Below, in pieces: positions 1-9,900 of a DNA stretch of 64,000 nt; the stretch's first letter is position 1, and every line of letters begins with the position of its first letter. The position numbers and the translations under genes were made by a program. Below the pieces are notes generated by a model. The model ran no database searches, was not told the DNA's origin, and worked only from the letters and a program-made list of their open reading frames with translations. The DNA is from JAKACA01 sp052143575 (GTDB lineage Bacteria > Actinomycetota > Acidimicrobiia > Acidimicrobiales > Bog-793), in NCBI GenBank assembly GCA_052143575.1, contig JBKQSP010000014.1:62001-126000 (forward strand), written 5' to 3'.

Positions 1-2037
1 ATCCTCGCCGTGCTCCTCTACCACGGGGGCGTGTCCTGGGCACAGGGCGGGTTCCTGGGCGTGGAGGCCTTCTTCGTGCTCTCCGGCTTCCTCATCACCT
101 CGCTCCTCGTGGCCGAGTTCGCCGACGCCGGCACCGTTCGTCTCCGCCAGTTCTGGGCGCGTCGCGCCCGCCGGCTGCTGCCGGCCCTCTTCTGCCTCGT
201 GGCCGTCGTCGGCATCTACCAGGCGGCGGCGGGGGCATCGAGGGCCGTGCCAGGGCTGCTGCCCGACGGGCTCGCCACGCTCTTCTACATCGGCAACTGG
301 CACCAGATATGGACAGGTGCCGGCTACTTCGCAGCGACGGCCCTCCCTTCACCGCTCCAGCACACGTGGTCGCTGGCGATCGAGGAGCAGTTCTACGTGC
401 TGTGGCCGCTGCTCGTGCTCGCCGTGCTCCGCCTCACCCGCCGCAGGGACGGCGGGAGCCCCGCCGGCGCCGGCGGGCTGAGGGTTCTCTTCGTGCTGGC
501 CGTTCTCGGCTCGTTCGCCTCCGCAGCAGAGATGGCGTGGCTCTTCCATGGAGGCGGCGGGCTCACTCGCGTCTACTACGGGACCGACACGCGGGCCCAG
601 GGCCTCCTCGCCGGGGCGGCGCTCGCCTTCGGCCTCGCCTTGTGGCACCGGCGGCCGGCACGGGCGGAGCACCCCCCGGGCCGGTCGGGTCGGTGGGCGC
701 TCGGCGCCCTCGGGATTGCAGGATTGGGCGCCGTCCTCTTCGGCATGCACGTCGCGGGCTTCAGCGCAGGCACCGGCGGTGGCATCTACCGGGGAGGGTT
801 TCTCCTCTTCGACGCCGCCGGAGTCGCCCTCATCGCCTCCGTCGTCCTCGCACCCACGATGCCGGTGGGGCGCCTCCTCGCCAGCCGGCCGCTCCGTTCG
901 ATCGGGCAGATCTCCTACGGCCTGTACCTCTGGCACTATCCGCTCTTCCTCTGGTTGAACGAGCAGGTGACCGGTCTCACCGGTTTCTCGCTGTTCGCCC
1001 TCCGCCTCGCTGCCACGACAGCCGTGACGCTCGTGAGCTACTTCGTCATCGAGCAGCCGATCCGCCAGCGCCGCTGGCCGGCGTGGGTCGTGCGGGCCTC
1101 GGTCCTGCCAGGCGCCGCCATCGCCGTCGTCGCGCTCGTCGTCGCCTCGGGCGTTCCGGCGGCGGCCGGCGGTGTGGCACCGGCCGGCAAGTCGAGCGGG
1201 CCCACGACGACGATCAAGCCGCCAGCTGGACCCGTGTCGTGGGTGGGCGATGAAGGTCCGTGCACGCTGCAGCTCCCGACCATCTATCCCGCCACCGAGA
1301 CGTTTCACACCTGCCCGCCGGTGCGCGTCCAGGTGATGGGAGACTCCATGGCGCTGACCCTGGGGGAGGGCCTCGGGTCGGATCAGGAGCACTACGGCGT
1401 CGTGCTCTACGACGACGCCCAGATCGGCTGCAGCTTCGTGGTAAAGGGCGTTGGGCAGTGGGGTCCGGGACCGGGCTACACGCCGCAGTACGTCCCCTGC
1501 CAGACGCAGTTCGCCGCTTGGCAGGCGCACGAGAGGCGTTTCCACCCGCAGGCCCTCGTCGTGCTCATGGGCTACTGGGACTGCTACAACTGGCAATGGA
1601 ACGGCCGGGACGTCCACATCGGCGAGCCGGCCTTCGACGCCTACCTGTTCAGCCGCATGAAGCTCTTCGTGCACATGGAGGGCGCCGGCGGCATCCCGAT
1701 CGTCCTGTTGACGGTGCCCTACGTCAACCCACCGCCCTTCTCCGACGGTTCGCCGGCTCCGGCTGCCTCCCTGCAGCGGCACGCTCTCATCAACGAGATG
1801 CTGGCGAAGCTGGCGGCGGCCTTTCCCGACCAGGTTCACCTCGTCGATCTGGACAGCTATCTCTCGCCCGGTAACCACTTCAACGCCACCCTCAACGGCC
1901 ACGCCTGCCGCTGGAGCGACGGTGTCCACTTCTACCCATACTGCGGCGCGATCGTCGCCACGCACGTGCTCCCCCTCGTCCGCCAGCTCGTGGAGGCTCG
2001 CGGCGGTCCGGGGCCATCAGGGGCCCCCGCCGGCTGA
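1..2037 (+). CDS. Membrane acyltransferase-3 with C-terminal SGNH domain (5' truncated)
   Basis: This is an OafA/YrhL-type membrane O-acyltransferase fused to an SGNH hydrolase-like domain; such proteins acylate cell-surface glycans. The reading frame is open from base 1 (ILAVLLYHGG), so the N-terminus lies outside the window. The motif LYHGG and the pair HTWSLAIEEQFYVLWPL (about residues 120-137) are typical of the family, followed by about ten hydrophobic segments to residue 385. A Thr/Pro-rich linker leads to the SGNH domain, with GDS at about residue 446 (nucleophile Ser) and SDGVH near 640 (catalytic Asp/His). The acceptor cannot be told from sequence. The gene ends 52 bases before the ABC exporter operon, which has its own apparent promoter. 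Confidence 0.88.
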   Translation: MLAVLLYHGGVSWAQGGFLGVEAFFVLSGFLITSLLVAEFADAGTVRLRQFWARRARRLLPALFCLVAVVGIYQAAAGASRAVPGLLPDGLATLFYIGNWHQIWTGAGYFAATALPSPLQHTWSLAIEEQFYVLWPLLVLAVLRLTRRRDGGSPAGAGGLRVLFVLAVLGSFASAAEMAWLFHGGGGLTRVYYGTDTRAQGLLAGAALAFGLALWHRRPARAEHPPGRSGRWALGALGIAGLGAVLFGMHVAGFSAGTGGGIYRGGFLLFDAAGVALIASVVLAPTMPVGRLLASRPLRSIGQISYGLYLWHYPLFLWLNEQVTGLTGFSLFALRLAATTAVTLVSYFVIEQPIRQRRWPAWVVRASVLPGAAIAVVALVVASGVPAAAGGVAPAGKSSGPTTTIKPPAGPVSWVGDEGPCTLQLPTIYPATETFHTCPPVRVQVMGDSMALTLGEGLGSDQEHYGVVLYDDAQIGCSFVVKGVGQWGPGPGYTPQYVPCQTQFAAWQAHERRFHPQALVVLMGYWDCYNWQWNGRDVHIGEPAFDAYLFSRMKLFVHMEGAGGIPIVLLTVPYVNPPPFSDGSPAPAASLQRHALINEMLAKLAAAFPDQVHLVDLDSYLSPGNHFNATLNGHACRWSDGVHFYPYCGAIVATHVLPLVRQLVEARGGPGPSGAPAG

Positions 2038-2077
2038 GCGGGTCGCTCCGTGTCGTCACGAATCTGACATATTGGGT

Positions 2078-2083
2078 TAGCGT
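2078..2083 (+). promoter_or_regulatory. Putative -10 (TAGCGT) of leaderless ABC permease gene
   Basis: TAGCGT fits TANNNT and ends 6 bases before the GTG at 2090, so transcription would begin at or next to the start codon. There is no Shine-Dalgarno sequence before that GTG. No convincing -35 element is visible. Confidence 0.4.
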
Positions 2084-2089
2084 TCCGAA

Positions 2090-5000
2090 GTGATGTCGAT
2101 GGACCGGGCAGCTCATGGGCGCCGCCTCGGTGGGCTCGTCTGGGAATCGATCCGCTGGCGTCTCGGGTCGTCGCTCGTCTTCCTCTTCGTCGCCGTGGCG
2201 GCCGTGACGGCGGCCACGGCCGGTCCCATCTACCTGGCGGCGGCCAACCAGTCGGTCACGACGGCCACCCTGACGGAGGCTGCCCCGAGCTCGGTGGGCA
2301 TCTTCCTGCTACCGCCGGCGGGAGTCGCGCACTCGTCTCCCGGCGACATCGCCGCGGCGCTCGCCGCCGTACCGGGCGGTTCGGGCGCTGCGGCTCACGA
2401 CCGCTACGAACCGGCCGTCGTCACCGTGGACGTCTCGGCCAGCCTGCCCGACCGGAAGTCGAAGTCCGTCGTCGGCGTCGACCTCCTGGCGCGGCCCGGC
2501 GTGTGCGCCCATCTCCACCTCGTCGCCGGTCAGTGCCCGACGAGCGCCGACACCGTGTTGTTGAGCACGCGCTCGGCCTCGTTCATCGGCCTCACCGTTG
2601 GGAGCCACGTCCGCCCCGTGGGGGGCCGTCGCCTCGTCGTGTGCGGTCTGTACGCAGCCGGGGTGCCGGACACCGCCTACTGGTGGGGTCAGAACCCCTT
2701 CGACTTCGGCGCTAACGACTCGTACGCCCGCGGGAACAGCAAGGGCCCGCTCGGGCCGGTGCAGTTCGTCGACGACGGCTTTGTCACCGCAGCCGGCGCA
2801 GCCACCCAGTCACGCCTCCCGACCTCCGTCTACGGGCAGCTTCCCTTGCGGCCGTCGGCTGTGGCGGCCGACGAGATCCCGCTCGTGCTCAGTCAGCTCG
2901 CCGCCTACGAGACGTCGTTGCAGGGCCAGCTCACGGCCACCTCCGGGCTGCCGGGGGTCTTGCAGGGCATCGAGCAGCAGGAGAGCGAGATGCAGACGAT
3001 CGTGGGTGCCGTCGCCCTCGAGCTGGTGTTGCTGGCGCTCCTCGTCCTCTATCAAGTGGCGGCGAGCAACGGGGCCGAGCGCTCGGGCGATCTCGAGATC
3101 GCCGAGCTTCGCGGACTGCGCCGCCGTTCGATCGCCATGATGGCGCTGCGCGAGCCGGCCCTGCTCCTCCTCGTCGCAACGCCCGTCGGCCTCGCCCTCG
3201 GTTGGCTGCTCGTCGCCCTCTTGTCACCGCACCTGTTCGTGGCCGGGGCGCCGGCGAGGATCGACGCTCTCGCCGTGACGGTGGCGGTCCTCACGTTCGT
3301 AGGGGGTTTCACGGCGGCGGTGCTCGGTTCCCGCTCCTTGTTGCGTCCGGCACTCGCTACGGAGGGGCGGGCGGCCGGCGAGCGGCGCAGGCGCCTCAGT
3401 GCCCTCCTCGTCGACCTGCTTGCCCTCGGCCTGGCCGTGGCGGCTCTGCTCGAGCTCGTCTCCACACACTCCTCGGCGGCGGCGGGCGCACCGCTCGACC
3501 CGTTGGCCTCGCTCGCCCCCGGAGCCGTCGCACTGGCGGCCGGCGTGCTCGGTGCCCGCCTGCTGCCGCTCGCCTCCAGGCCGCTCGTGCGGATGACTCG
3601 CTGGTCCTCCCGCGTGGCGGTCGGTCTTGCGAGCCGGACCATCATGCGCAGTGCCGGCGTCGCCCGCCGCGTCGTCGTTCTCGTGATCGCCGTCGGCGTG
3701 TTGGCGTTCTCGGTTGCCGGCTACCACATCGCCGCGGTGAACCGAGCGACGCAGGCCGAGTTTCAGGTGGGCGCCCCCGAGGTGCTGACCGTGCAGGTTC
3801 GCCCGGGGGTGAACTTCGTGCAGGCGGTCGAGGCGGCCGATCCGTCCGGTGACGAAGCCATGGCGGCCGCCAAGATCAACTCGACGAGCCCGACCCTTGC
3901 GGTCGACAGCTCCCGGTTCGCCGCCGTGGCGAGCTGGCCGCCGGGGACGACGACGAGCCCGGCGACCGCGAAAGCCGTCGCCGCCTACCTCCACCCCCCC
4001 CAGGCAACCGCACCGGAGGTCACCCTCGCTGGGGCGGACGCCATTCGCTTCCGCGTCAGCATGTCGCACCGGGTCGTGCCGGCGCCCCTCTTGCAGCTGA
4101 ACATCTACGACGAGCAGGACGGCACGGAGGCCACCCTCAACCTCGCTCCGGGCCTGCACACGGGCTCCTTCTTCGTCGGCAGCTCGCTCGACGAAGGTTG
4201 CCTGCTCGTGTGCCGGCTCGACTCGATCGCCATGCTGTGGAGCCCGAGCCCGAACAGCAACCTCGACTCGGTCGATGTCCCCTTGCTGCTCTCGGACCTC
4301 GAGGTGCAGCGGCACGGAGTGTGGGCGCCGGTCGACGTCGGGCTCACGCAACCGGGTGACTGGCTGCAGCGAAACGTCGCCGGCGGGGGGACGTCGTCGA
4401 GCACCGTGTTGGCGGTGGCTTCGCCGCAAGGCCTCCTCGCCACCTTCGACGACGTCGCCTCGGCGCCGGAGCCTGCCGTCGGGCCGGACGACCTGCCACA
4501 GGTCGTACCCGTCGTCGCCACGACGATGCTGGCCGGTTTGAGCGCCAACCCGGCTCAACCGGGCGTCGTGCCCGTCAGCGGCCTCGACGGTGTCGAGTTC
4601 AGCGGCGTCACCAGCTTCGAGGCGTGGGCACTTCCGGGCGTCGGGGCAAACGGCGACCTGATGGACCTCAGCTTTGCCGAAGCCGAGGAACAGGGTCCTC
4701 CCGGCGACGTCATCTTCGAGGTCTGGCTGCGGCACGCCCCGAGCGCGGCGTTGCTGGCGGGACTGGCGAGCCGGGGCGTCACGGTCACGGGCGAGCAGAC
4801 GTCGGCCGCCGCCGCCCTCGTGTCGGGCCGCACCGCCCCCTCGCTCGCCTTCGACCTCTTCCTGCTCGCCGCCGCCGGGGCGGCGCTGCTGGCGCTCGGC
4901 GCCCTCATGTTCTCCGTGGCCTCTGACTCCCGCCGCCGCTCACTGGAGTTCTCCGCCCTGGTGGCCGTCGGCGTGCCGGTCAAGGTGCTGCGGCGGTCAT

Positions 5001-5269
5001 TACTGCTCGAACAGGTCGTGATCGTCGTCGTCGCCACCGTCCTCGGGCTCGCCGCCGGTCTCGTGGCCGGTGCGCTCAGCCTCGGCCTGCTCCCGGAGTT
5101 CCCGCCCGGGCGCGCCGGACCGTTGCTCCCCACCTCGGTCAGCCTCGGGGCGGTGGACGCCGTCGTCGCCGCCGCCATCCTCCTCGTTCTCCTTCTCACG
5201 GGAGGGATCCTCGCCAGCCTGCTCACGATGCGGCGCGTCCGCCCGGACAACGTGAGGTCGAGCACGTGA
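2090..5269 (+). CDS. FtsX/MacB-type ABC transporter permease
   Basis: This is a large (1059 aa) integral membrane subunit of an export-type ABC transporter of the FtsX/LolC/MacB group. It has an N-terminal membrane segment (about 20-45) followed by a roughly 250-residue extracytoplasmic region. A cluster of hydrophobic segments follows (about 300-420, with a second group about 450-550), then another long external region of about 350 residues. The last three segments (about 920-1050) have the FtsX-like pattern. This doubled FtsX layout is usual for actinobacterial members encoded beside two ATPases. The start is GTG followed by ATG codons at 2093 and 2099; GTG was chosen because of the upstream TANNNT. 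The next gene overlaps its stop by 4 bases. The substrate is unknown. Confidence 0.85.
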   Translation: MMSMDRAAHGRRLGGLVWESIRWRLGSSLVFLFVAVAAVTAATAGPIYLAAANQSVTTATLTEAAPSSVGIFLLPPAGVAHSSPGDIAAALAAVPGGSGAAAHDRYEPAVVTVDVSASLPDRKSKSVVGVDLLARPGVCAHLHLVAGQCPTSADTVLLSTRSASFIGLTVGSHVRPVGGRRLVVCGLYAAGVPDTAYWWGQNPFDFGANDSYARGNSKGPLGPVQFVDDGFVTAAGAATQSRLPTSVYGQLPLRPSAVAADEIPLVLSQLAAYETSLQGQLTATSGLPGVLQGIEQQESEMQTIVGAVALELVLLALLVLYQVAASNGAERSGDLEIAELRGLRRRSIAMMALREPALLLLVATPVGLALGWLLVALLSPHLFVAGAPARIDALAVTVAVLTFVGGFTAAVLGSRSLLRPALATEGRAAGERRRRLSALLVDLLALGLAVAALLELVSTHSSAAAGAPLDPLASLAPGAVALAAGVLGARLLPLASRPLVRMTRWSSRVAVGLASRTIMRSAGVARRVVVLVIAVGVLAFSVAGYHIAAVNRATQAEFQVGAPEVLTVQVRPGVNFVQAVEAADPSGDEAMAAAKINSTSPTLAVDSSRFAAVASWPPGTTTSPATAKAVAAYLHPPQATAPEVTLAGADAIRFRVSMSHRVVPAPLLQLNIYDEQDGTEATLNLAPGLHTGSFFVGSSLDEGCLLVCRLDSIAMLWSPSPNSNLDSVDVPLLLSDLEVQRHGVWAPVDVGLTQPGDWLQRNVAGGGTSSSTVLAVASPQGLLATFDDVASAPEPAVGPDDLPQVVPVVATTMLAGLSANPAQPGVVPVSGLDGVEFSGVTSFEAWALPGVGANGDLMDLSFAEAEEQGPPGDVIFEVWLRHAPSAALLAGLASRGVTVTGEQTSAAAALVSGRTAPSLAFDLFLLAAAGAALLALGALMFSVASDSRRRSLEFSALVAVGVPVKVLRRSLLLEQVVIVVVATVLGLAAGLVAGALSLGLLPEFPPGRAGPLLPTSVSLGAVDAVVAAAILLVLLLTGGILASLLTMRRVRPDNVRSST

Positions 5270-6141
5270 GCATGGTCGTGAGTGCCGACGGGCGCGCCGG
5301 CCTTGCCGTCGACTGCTCGAGCGTCGTGCACATCTACCACCTCGACGGCGCCGAGGTCATCGCCCTGCGTGGCATCGACCTCACGATCGACCCCGGCGAG
5401 ATGGTCGCTCTGCTGGGGCCTTCAGGTGCCGGCAAGTCGACGCTCTTGCGGATGCTGGGCGGCCTGCTGCGGCCCTCCGCCGGGCAGGTCCTCGTGGGAG
5501 ATCGCGACGTCGGGCGAATGACGCCGGCCGAGCTGCGCACCTACCGCGCCGCCGAGGTCGGCATCGTGCTGCAGGATCCGCTCGCCAACATGCTGCCCTA
5601 CGCCACGGTGCGCCAGAACGTCGTCTTCGCCGGGCGGGGCGCCCGCTCGGTCCGGCCACCCGGCGCCCCCGGTGTGCGGGGCCCCGACGAGCTGCTCTCC
5701 CTCCTCGGCATCGACGACCTGGCGCATCGCAAGGTCGGCAGCCTCGCCGGCGGCGAGCAGCAACGCGTGGCGCTGGCTGCCGGAGCCGCCGGCGGGGGCA
5801 GCCTTTTGCTCGTGGACGAGCCGACCAGCCAGCTCGACCACGAGCAGCGGGGCGAGGTGATCGAGGCGCTGCACGCTCTGCACGACGGGGTAGGGGCGAC
5901 GATGGTCATGGTGACCCACGACCCGGCGGTTGCCGCCTCGGTGCCCCGCACCGTGACGATCAGGGACGGCCGCGTCGGGGCGGAGGGCCGCAAGGGCGGC
6001 CAGTACGCCGTCGTGGGGCGAGACGGCACCCTGCAGCTGCCGCCGGAGGTCTTGGAGCGTTTCCCGCCCCAGACCCTCTTTCGCCTGTCGGAGCGGCCCG
6101 ACGGCATCGAGCTCAAGCGCGCCGATCTGGAGGGCGAGTGA
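5266..6141 (+). CDS. ABC transporter ATP-binding protein (first)
   Basis: This cytoplasmic ATPase (291 aa) would energise the preceding permease. It has a Walker A motif GPSGAGKS (about residues 50-57), an LSGGQ-equivalent LAGGEQQRVAL, Walker B LLLVDEPTSQLD and H-loop THD, so it looks catalytically competent. The signature Ser is replaced by Ala (LAGGE). The insertion between Q-loop and signature is typical of the LolD/MacB group. A C-terminal extension of about 55 residues after the H-loop contains a short beta-rich tail. It overlaps the permease stop codon (GTGA) and is itself overlapped by the second ATPase, so the three are almost certainly co-translated. Confidence 0.9.
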   Translation: MSMVVSADGRAGLAVDCSSVVHIYHLDGAEVIALRGIDLTIDPGEMVALLGPSGAGKSTLLRMLGGLLRPSAGQVLVGDRDVGRMTPAELRTYRAAEVGIVLQDPLANMLPYATVRQNVVFAGRGARSVRPPGAPGVRGPDELLSLLGIDDLAHRKVGSLAGGEQQRVALAAGAAGGGSLLLVDEPTSQLDHEQRGEVIEALHALHDGVGATMVMVTHDPAVAASVPRTVTIRDGRVGAEGRKGGQYAVVGRDGTLQLPPEVLERFPPQTLFRLSERPDGIELKRADLEGE

Positions 6142-6779
6142 GCGAGATCGTCCTCGCCGCTCGTGGCGTCTCGGTCCGCCTCGGCGGTCGTCGCGTCCTC
6201 GACGGCCTCGACCTCGTGGCGCACGCCGGTCGTGCCGTCGCCGTGAGCGGGCACTCCGGATCCGGCAAGACGACCTTGATGATGGTTCTCGCCGGCCTGT
6301 TGGCACCCGACGAGGGCACGGTCGATCGTCCCGGACCAGCCCGGCGCATCGGTTTCGTCCCTCAGAGCTTCGGCCTCGCCCCCGGCCTGACGGCCGCGGA
6401 GAACGTCTCCCTGCCGATGCAGGCGGCGGCGGTTCGCATCGCCACGGCTGAGATCGAAACGAGGTCGCTGGCAGCCCTCGGGGCCGTCGGCCTCGCTGGC
6501 ACGGAGGACCGCCTCGTGACCGAGCTCTCCGGTGGGCAGCGGCAGCGTGTCGCCGTCGCCCGCGTGCTCGCAGGCGAACCCGACATCGTCGTCGCCGACG
6601 AGCCCACCGCCGAGCTCGACGCCGACAGCCGCCAGCGCGTGCTGCGCCTGCTGCTCGGCCTTGCCTCCGGCGGCGCCCTCGTCGTCCTCGCCACCCACGA
6701 CCCGGAGGTGGCGGACTGCTGCGACGACTGGTGGGAGCTCGTGGACGGCCACTTGGAGGAGGTGACGACGGTGCCCTGA
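6138..6779 (+). CDS. ABC transporter ATP-binding protein (second)
   Basis: This second, shorter ATPase (213 aa) belongs to the same exporter. It has Walker A GHSGSGKT, a canonical signature LSGGQRQRVAVAR, Walker B IVVADEPTAELD and H-loop ATHD. Two different ATPases with one double-sized permease suggest an asymmetric heterodimeric motor, one canonical and one slightly degenerate in the signature. The GTG start overlaps the previous stop by 4 bases. Confidence 0.9.
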   Translation: MSEIVLAARGVSVRLGGRRVLDGLDLVAHAGRAVAVSGHSGSGKTTLMMVLAGLLAPDEGTVDRPGPARRIGFVPQSFGLAPGLTAAENVSLPMQAAAVRIATAEIETRSLAALGAVGLAGTEDRLVTELSGGQRQRVAVARVLAGEPDIVVADEPTAELDADSRQRVLRLLLGLASGGALVVLATHDPEVADCCDDWWELVDGHLEEVTTVP

Positions 6780-6925
6780 TGCCGGGCGATCCCGGTTTCG
6801 CCCGGCGCTCCGTCACCGGCTGTGTGACGATCGTGATCAACAAGTCGATCAGGATTGAGACCGTCGGGTGGACGCCGCCGGGCCAGGTCCTCCTCGACGA
6901 CGTCGGCCGCTGGAAGGTGGAGTGA
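6779..6925 (+). CDS. Possible small protein downstream of the ABC operon
   Basis: An ATG at 6779 overlaps the last base of the ATPase stop (TGATG), opening 48 codons in a stretch that otherwise holds no gene. The peptide begins MPGDPGFARRS and ends DDVGRWKVE, with a hydrophobic middle (VTGCVTIVIN). Its residue mix is less Arg/Pro-skewed than typical spurious frames here. I recognise no family. It may be a translationally coupled accessory peptide or simply chance; the hairpin at 6930 follows directly. Confidence 0.3.
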   Translation: MPGDPGFARRSVTGCVTIVINKSIRIETVGWTPPGQVLLDDVGRWKVE

Positions 6926-6929
6926 GGAC

Positions 6930-6950
6930 GGCCGGCGGCAGCCGCCGGCC
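6930..6950 (+). terminator. GC-rich hairpin ending the ABC exporter operon
   Basis: GGCCGGCGGC and GCCGCCGGCC form perfect 10-base arms around a single central A; realistically this is an 8-9 bp stem with a small loop. It sits after the last exporter frame and before the next promoter, as expected for a terminator. No T-run follows, so it may be Rho-assisted or simply a strong pause. Confidence 0.45.
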
Positions 6951-6972
6951 GGACCTTGACACATCGGCCCCG

Positions 6973-6978
6973 TACGAT
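6973..6978 (+). promoter_or_regulatory. Putative -10 (TACGAT) of leaderless addB-like gene
   Basis: TACGAT fits TANNNT and is 7 bases before the ATG at 6986. A TTGACA lies at 6956-6961, but the spacing of 11 bases is too short for it to be the partner -35. Confidence 0.45.
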
Positions 6979-6985
6979 CGCTTCC

Positions 6986-9900
6986 ATGGCAGGCCGGATC
7001 GAGCGGGTGGCCCCCGGCACCGCGGCGGAGGCAGCCCTGGCGGGTGAGATCGGCCGGGCGCAGGCGACCGATCGCCTCGCTCCCGTCTGGGTCGTCGTGG
7101 GAAGCCCGATCGTCGCACTCTCGCTGCGCCGCCGCCTCGCAGCTGAGGGCGCCTTCGCCTCCGTTCGTTTCACACCGATGAACGCCCTCCTGCAACACCT
7201 CGGCGGTGCCGGCGCCGCTGCAGGCGGGCGCCGCCCGCTCACACAGGTGGCGCTGCATGCGGCCGCCCGCGTCGCCCTGAGCGAATCGCCCGGCCTCCTC
7301 GGCCCCGTCGCCGGCCACCCGGCCACTGAGGCGAGCCTCGCCGCCACGTATCGGGATCTGCGCCGCCTCAGCGACGAGGAGCTGAATCGGCTCGCCTCTG
7401 CGAGCGGACGTGCCCACGACGTCGTCGCCCTCGTGCGGGTCGCCGCCCGCCTGCTCGAGGTCGACTACTACGACACGGCCGACCTCCGAGTGGCCGCCCT
7501 GCGCCGTCTCGAGGGCCGCTCTGCGGGCGCCGCCGACGACGCTGCCGACGGCTTTGCCGACATCGGGCGTGTCGTTGTGTACCTACCGGACCCCTTGCAG
7601 TCGGAGGAGACCGGGCTGCTCGCCGCCTTGGCAGGCCGGCTCGATGTCGTCGTGCTCGCCGCCGTGACCGGCGACGAGGTGGCCGACCGGGCTGTCGAGC
7701 GCTTCGTGGCGAGGTTGGCCGGGCTCTTTGCCCCCGGCGCGCCGAGTGGGCGGCGGCTGGACCGAGAGGGCGCACCCGAGAGCCACGCCGCCGCCGCCCT
7801 GGCAGAGCGCTTCGGTGGGTTCCTTTCGGCGCCCGACGAGGACGTCGAGGTGCGGGAGGCGGTACGCCGCCTCGTCGCCCACGCCGAGGCCGGAGGCGAC
7901 CTGGGCCGCTGTGTCGTGGCCTATCCCGACACCGCCCGCACTCTCGAGGTCGGTCGTCGGGTGTGCGAGCAGCTGAAGGCGGCCGGCATCCCGTGCAGCG
8001 GCGGCGCCCCGAGCCAGCTGTCCGAGACGCCCCATGCCCGTCTCCTGAGCGGGCTCGTGGAGCTCGCCAAGCCGGTGGCTCCTGGTCACGAGCTGGAGCG
8101 CGGCGAGGTGATGGCGTGGCTGGCGAGCGGCCCCATCCGGTCAGGGCACGGCCTCACGCGGTGGTTGGGCAGCCTGACCGAGGACGGCGGCCTACCCGTG
8201 GGCACCTTCGACCGGTGCTCTCGCTCCGCCGGCGTGCTGAGCGGGATGGCGCAATGGCGGAGCCGTCTCGGTTCGCAGGTCGCTCAGCTGCAGGAGGAAA
8301 CGCCGGGCGCCCACTCGGAGCGTCGGAGCCGGGCGGCGCGGGCGGCTGGCGACCTCCTCCAGCTCGTCGAGCGCCTGCACGCTCTCACCTCCTCGGCGGC
8401 CGCCGCCAAGAGCTGGCGCGCGCTGCAGGCCTGGAGCGAGCAGGCCCTACAGGAGCTCCTCGATCCGGGCGAGGACCGCACGGCGCTCGCCGAAGCCCTC
8501 GACGACCTCGACGGCCTCGACGGGCTCGAGCCGCTCGATGCGTTGCCGTCATCGGAGCGGGTGCGACGTTTCGCTCTCGCCCTGCAGGTCGCCCTCGAGC
8601 GGCCGGCAGGAGACCGTGGCCGCTTCGGCGTCGGGCCGACCGTTGCTTCGTTGCACGCCGTCGCCGGCCTCAGCTCTGATCTGCTGCTCCTGCTCGGCTG
8701 CCGGGAGGGCGACCTGCCCGCCCGGCAGCGCGACGACCCCCTCGTGCCGAGAGCAGAGCGCGAGCGCTTCGAGGTGCTCGCAGAGGCCGAGGGCGGCGAG
8801 GAGACGGCGCGCCGTCACCTCGTTTGGGCCGTTTCGGGCGCCGCCCGGTCGCAGGCTTCCTACGCCCGCATCGACGTGCGGGCGGGACGCGCCGTGCACC
8901 CGTCGCCGTGGATCGTCGAGCGCTTCGGCGGCGAGACGACCGAGGTGCACTCCTTCGCCGCATCTCTCCGTCGCGTGGCCGACGGTGTGGCGGCCGCCGA
9001 CGTGACGGACTTCGAGCTCGGCTCCCTCCTTTTCGCCGCCGCCGCACCGACCTGGTTAGAGGCGCTGGACGACGATTACGGCCGGCGCCGCGACTCGCTG
9101 CGCCGCCGCCGCCTCGGCGGCCTCAATCCCTTCGCCGGCTTCGTTCCCGCCTCCGGCGCAGCGGAGGACGCCTGGTCGGACGCCCTCTCGGCTACGGGCC
9201 TCGAGAGCTTCGCCACCTGCCCCTTCCGGTTCTTCGTTGACCGCAAGCTCGGTGTGAACCGGCTCGAGGCCCCGGAGCGGCTCGTCATGATCGACGCCCG
9301 TGACCGCGGGACGATGATGCACGCCGTTCTGGAGGGTTTCTTCGGAGACAACGAAGGCGGCCGTGCCCCGGCGGCCCTCGACAGCGCTGCCCTTGCTCGC
9401 CTTCGCCGCCTCGCCGCCACCCAGTTCGAATTGCTCGAGCTGGCGGGCAAGACCGGCAAAGCCATCTTCTGGCACACCGAGCGGGGGCGCATCGAGCGCG
9501 ACCTCGAGCGCTACGTCGAGCGTGACATCGCCGACTCGGCGGCACTCGGCCGGGTGCCCCTGCACGTCGAGCTCGACTTCGGAGGCGACGGCGGCGCCGT
9601 GGCCGAGGTTGTCGGTCGCCGCGTCATGTTCCGCGGCCGCATCGATCGTGTCGATGTCACCGGCGACGGCAGGCTCGTCGTGGTCGATTACAAGAGCGGC
9701 AGATCCGAGGGCTTCCAGGACATCCTCACCGACCCGCTCGGGCGCGGCCGCCACCTGCAGCTGCCGATCTACGCGAAGGCGGCAGCCGACGTCGTCGGCC
9801 GGGAGATGAGCCTGCAGGGCCCGACGCGTGCCGAGTACCGCTTCGTGCAGTCGACGGCCGGCTATGCCGTCATCCCGGTCGAGCTGACGGCGGAGGTGGA

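Noticed and set aside
6956..6961. TTGACA as the -35 of the addB-like gene
   Set aside because: It is only 11 bases before TACGAT; sigma-70-type spacing needs about 16-19.
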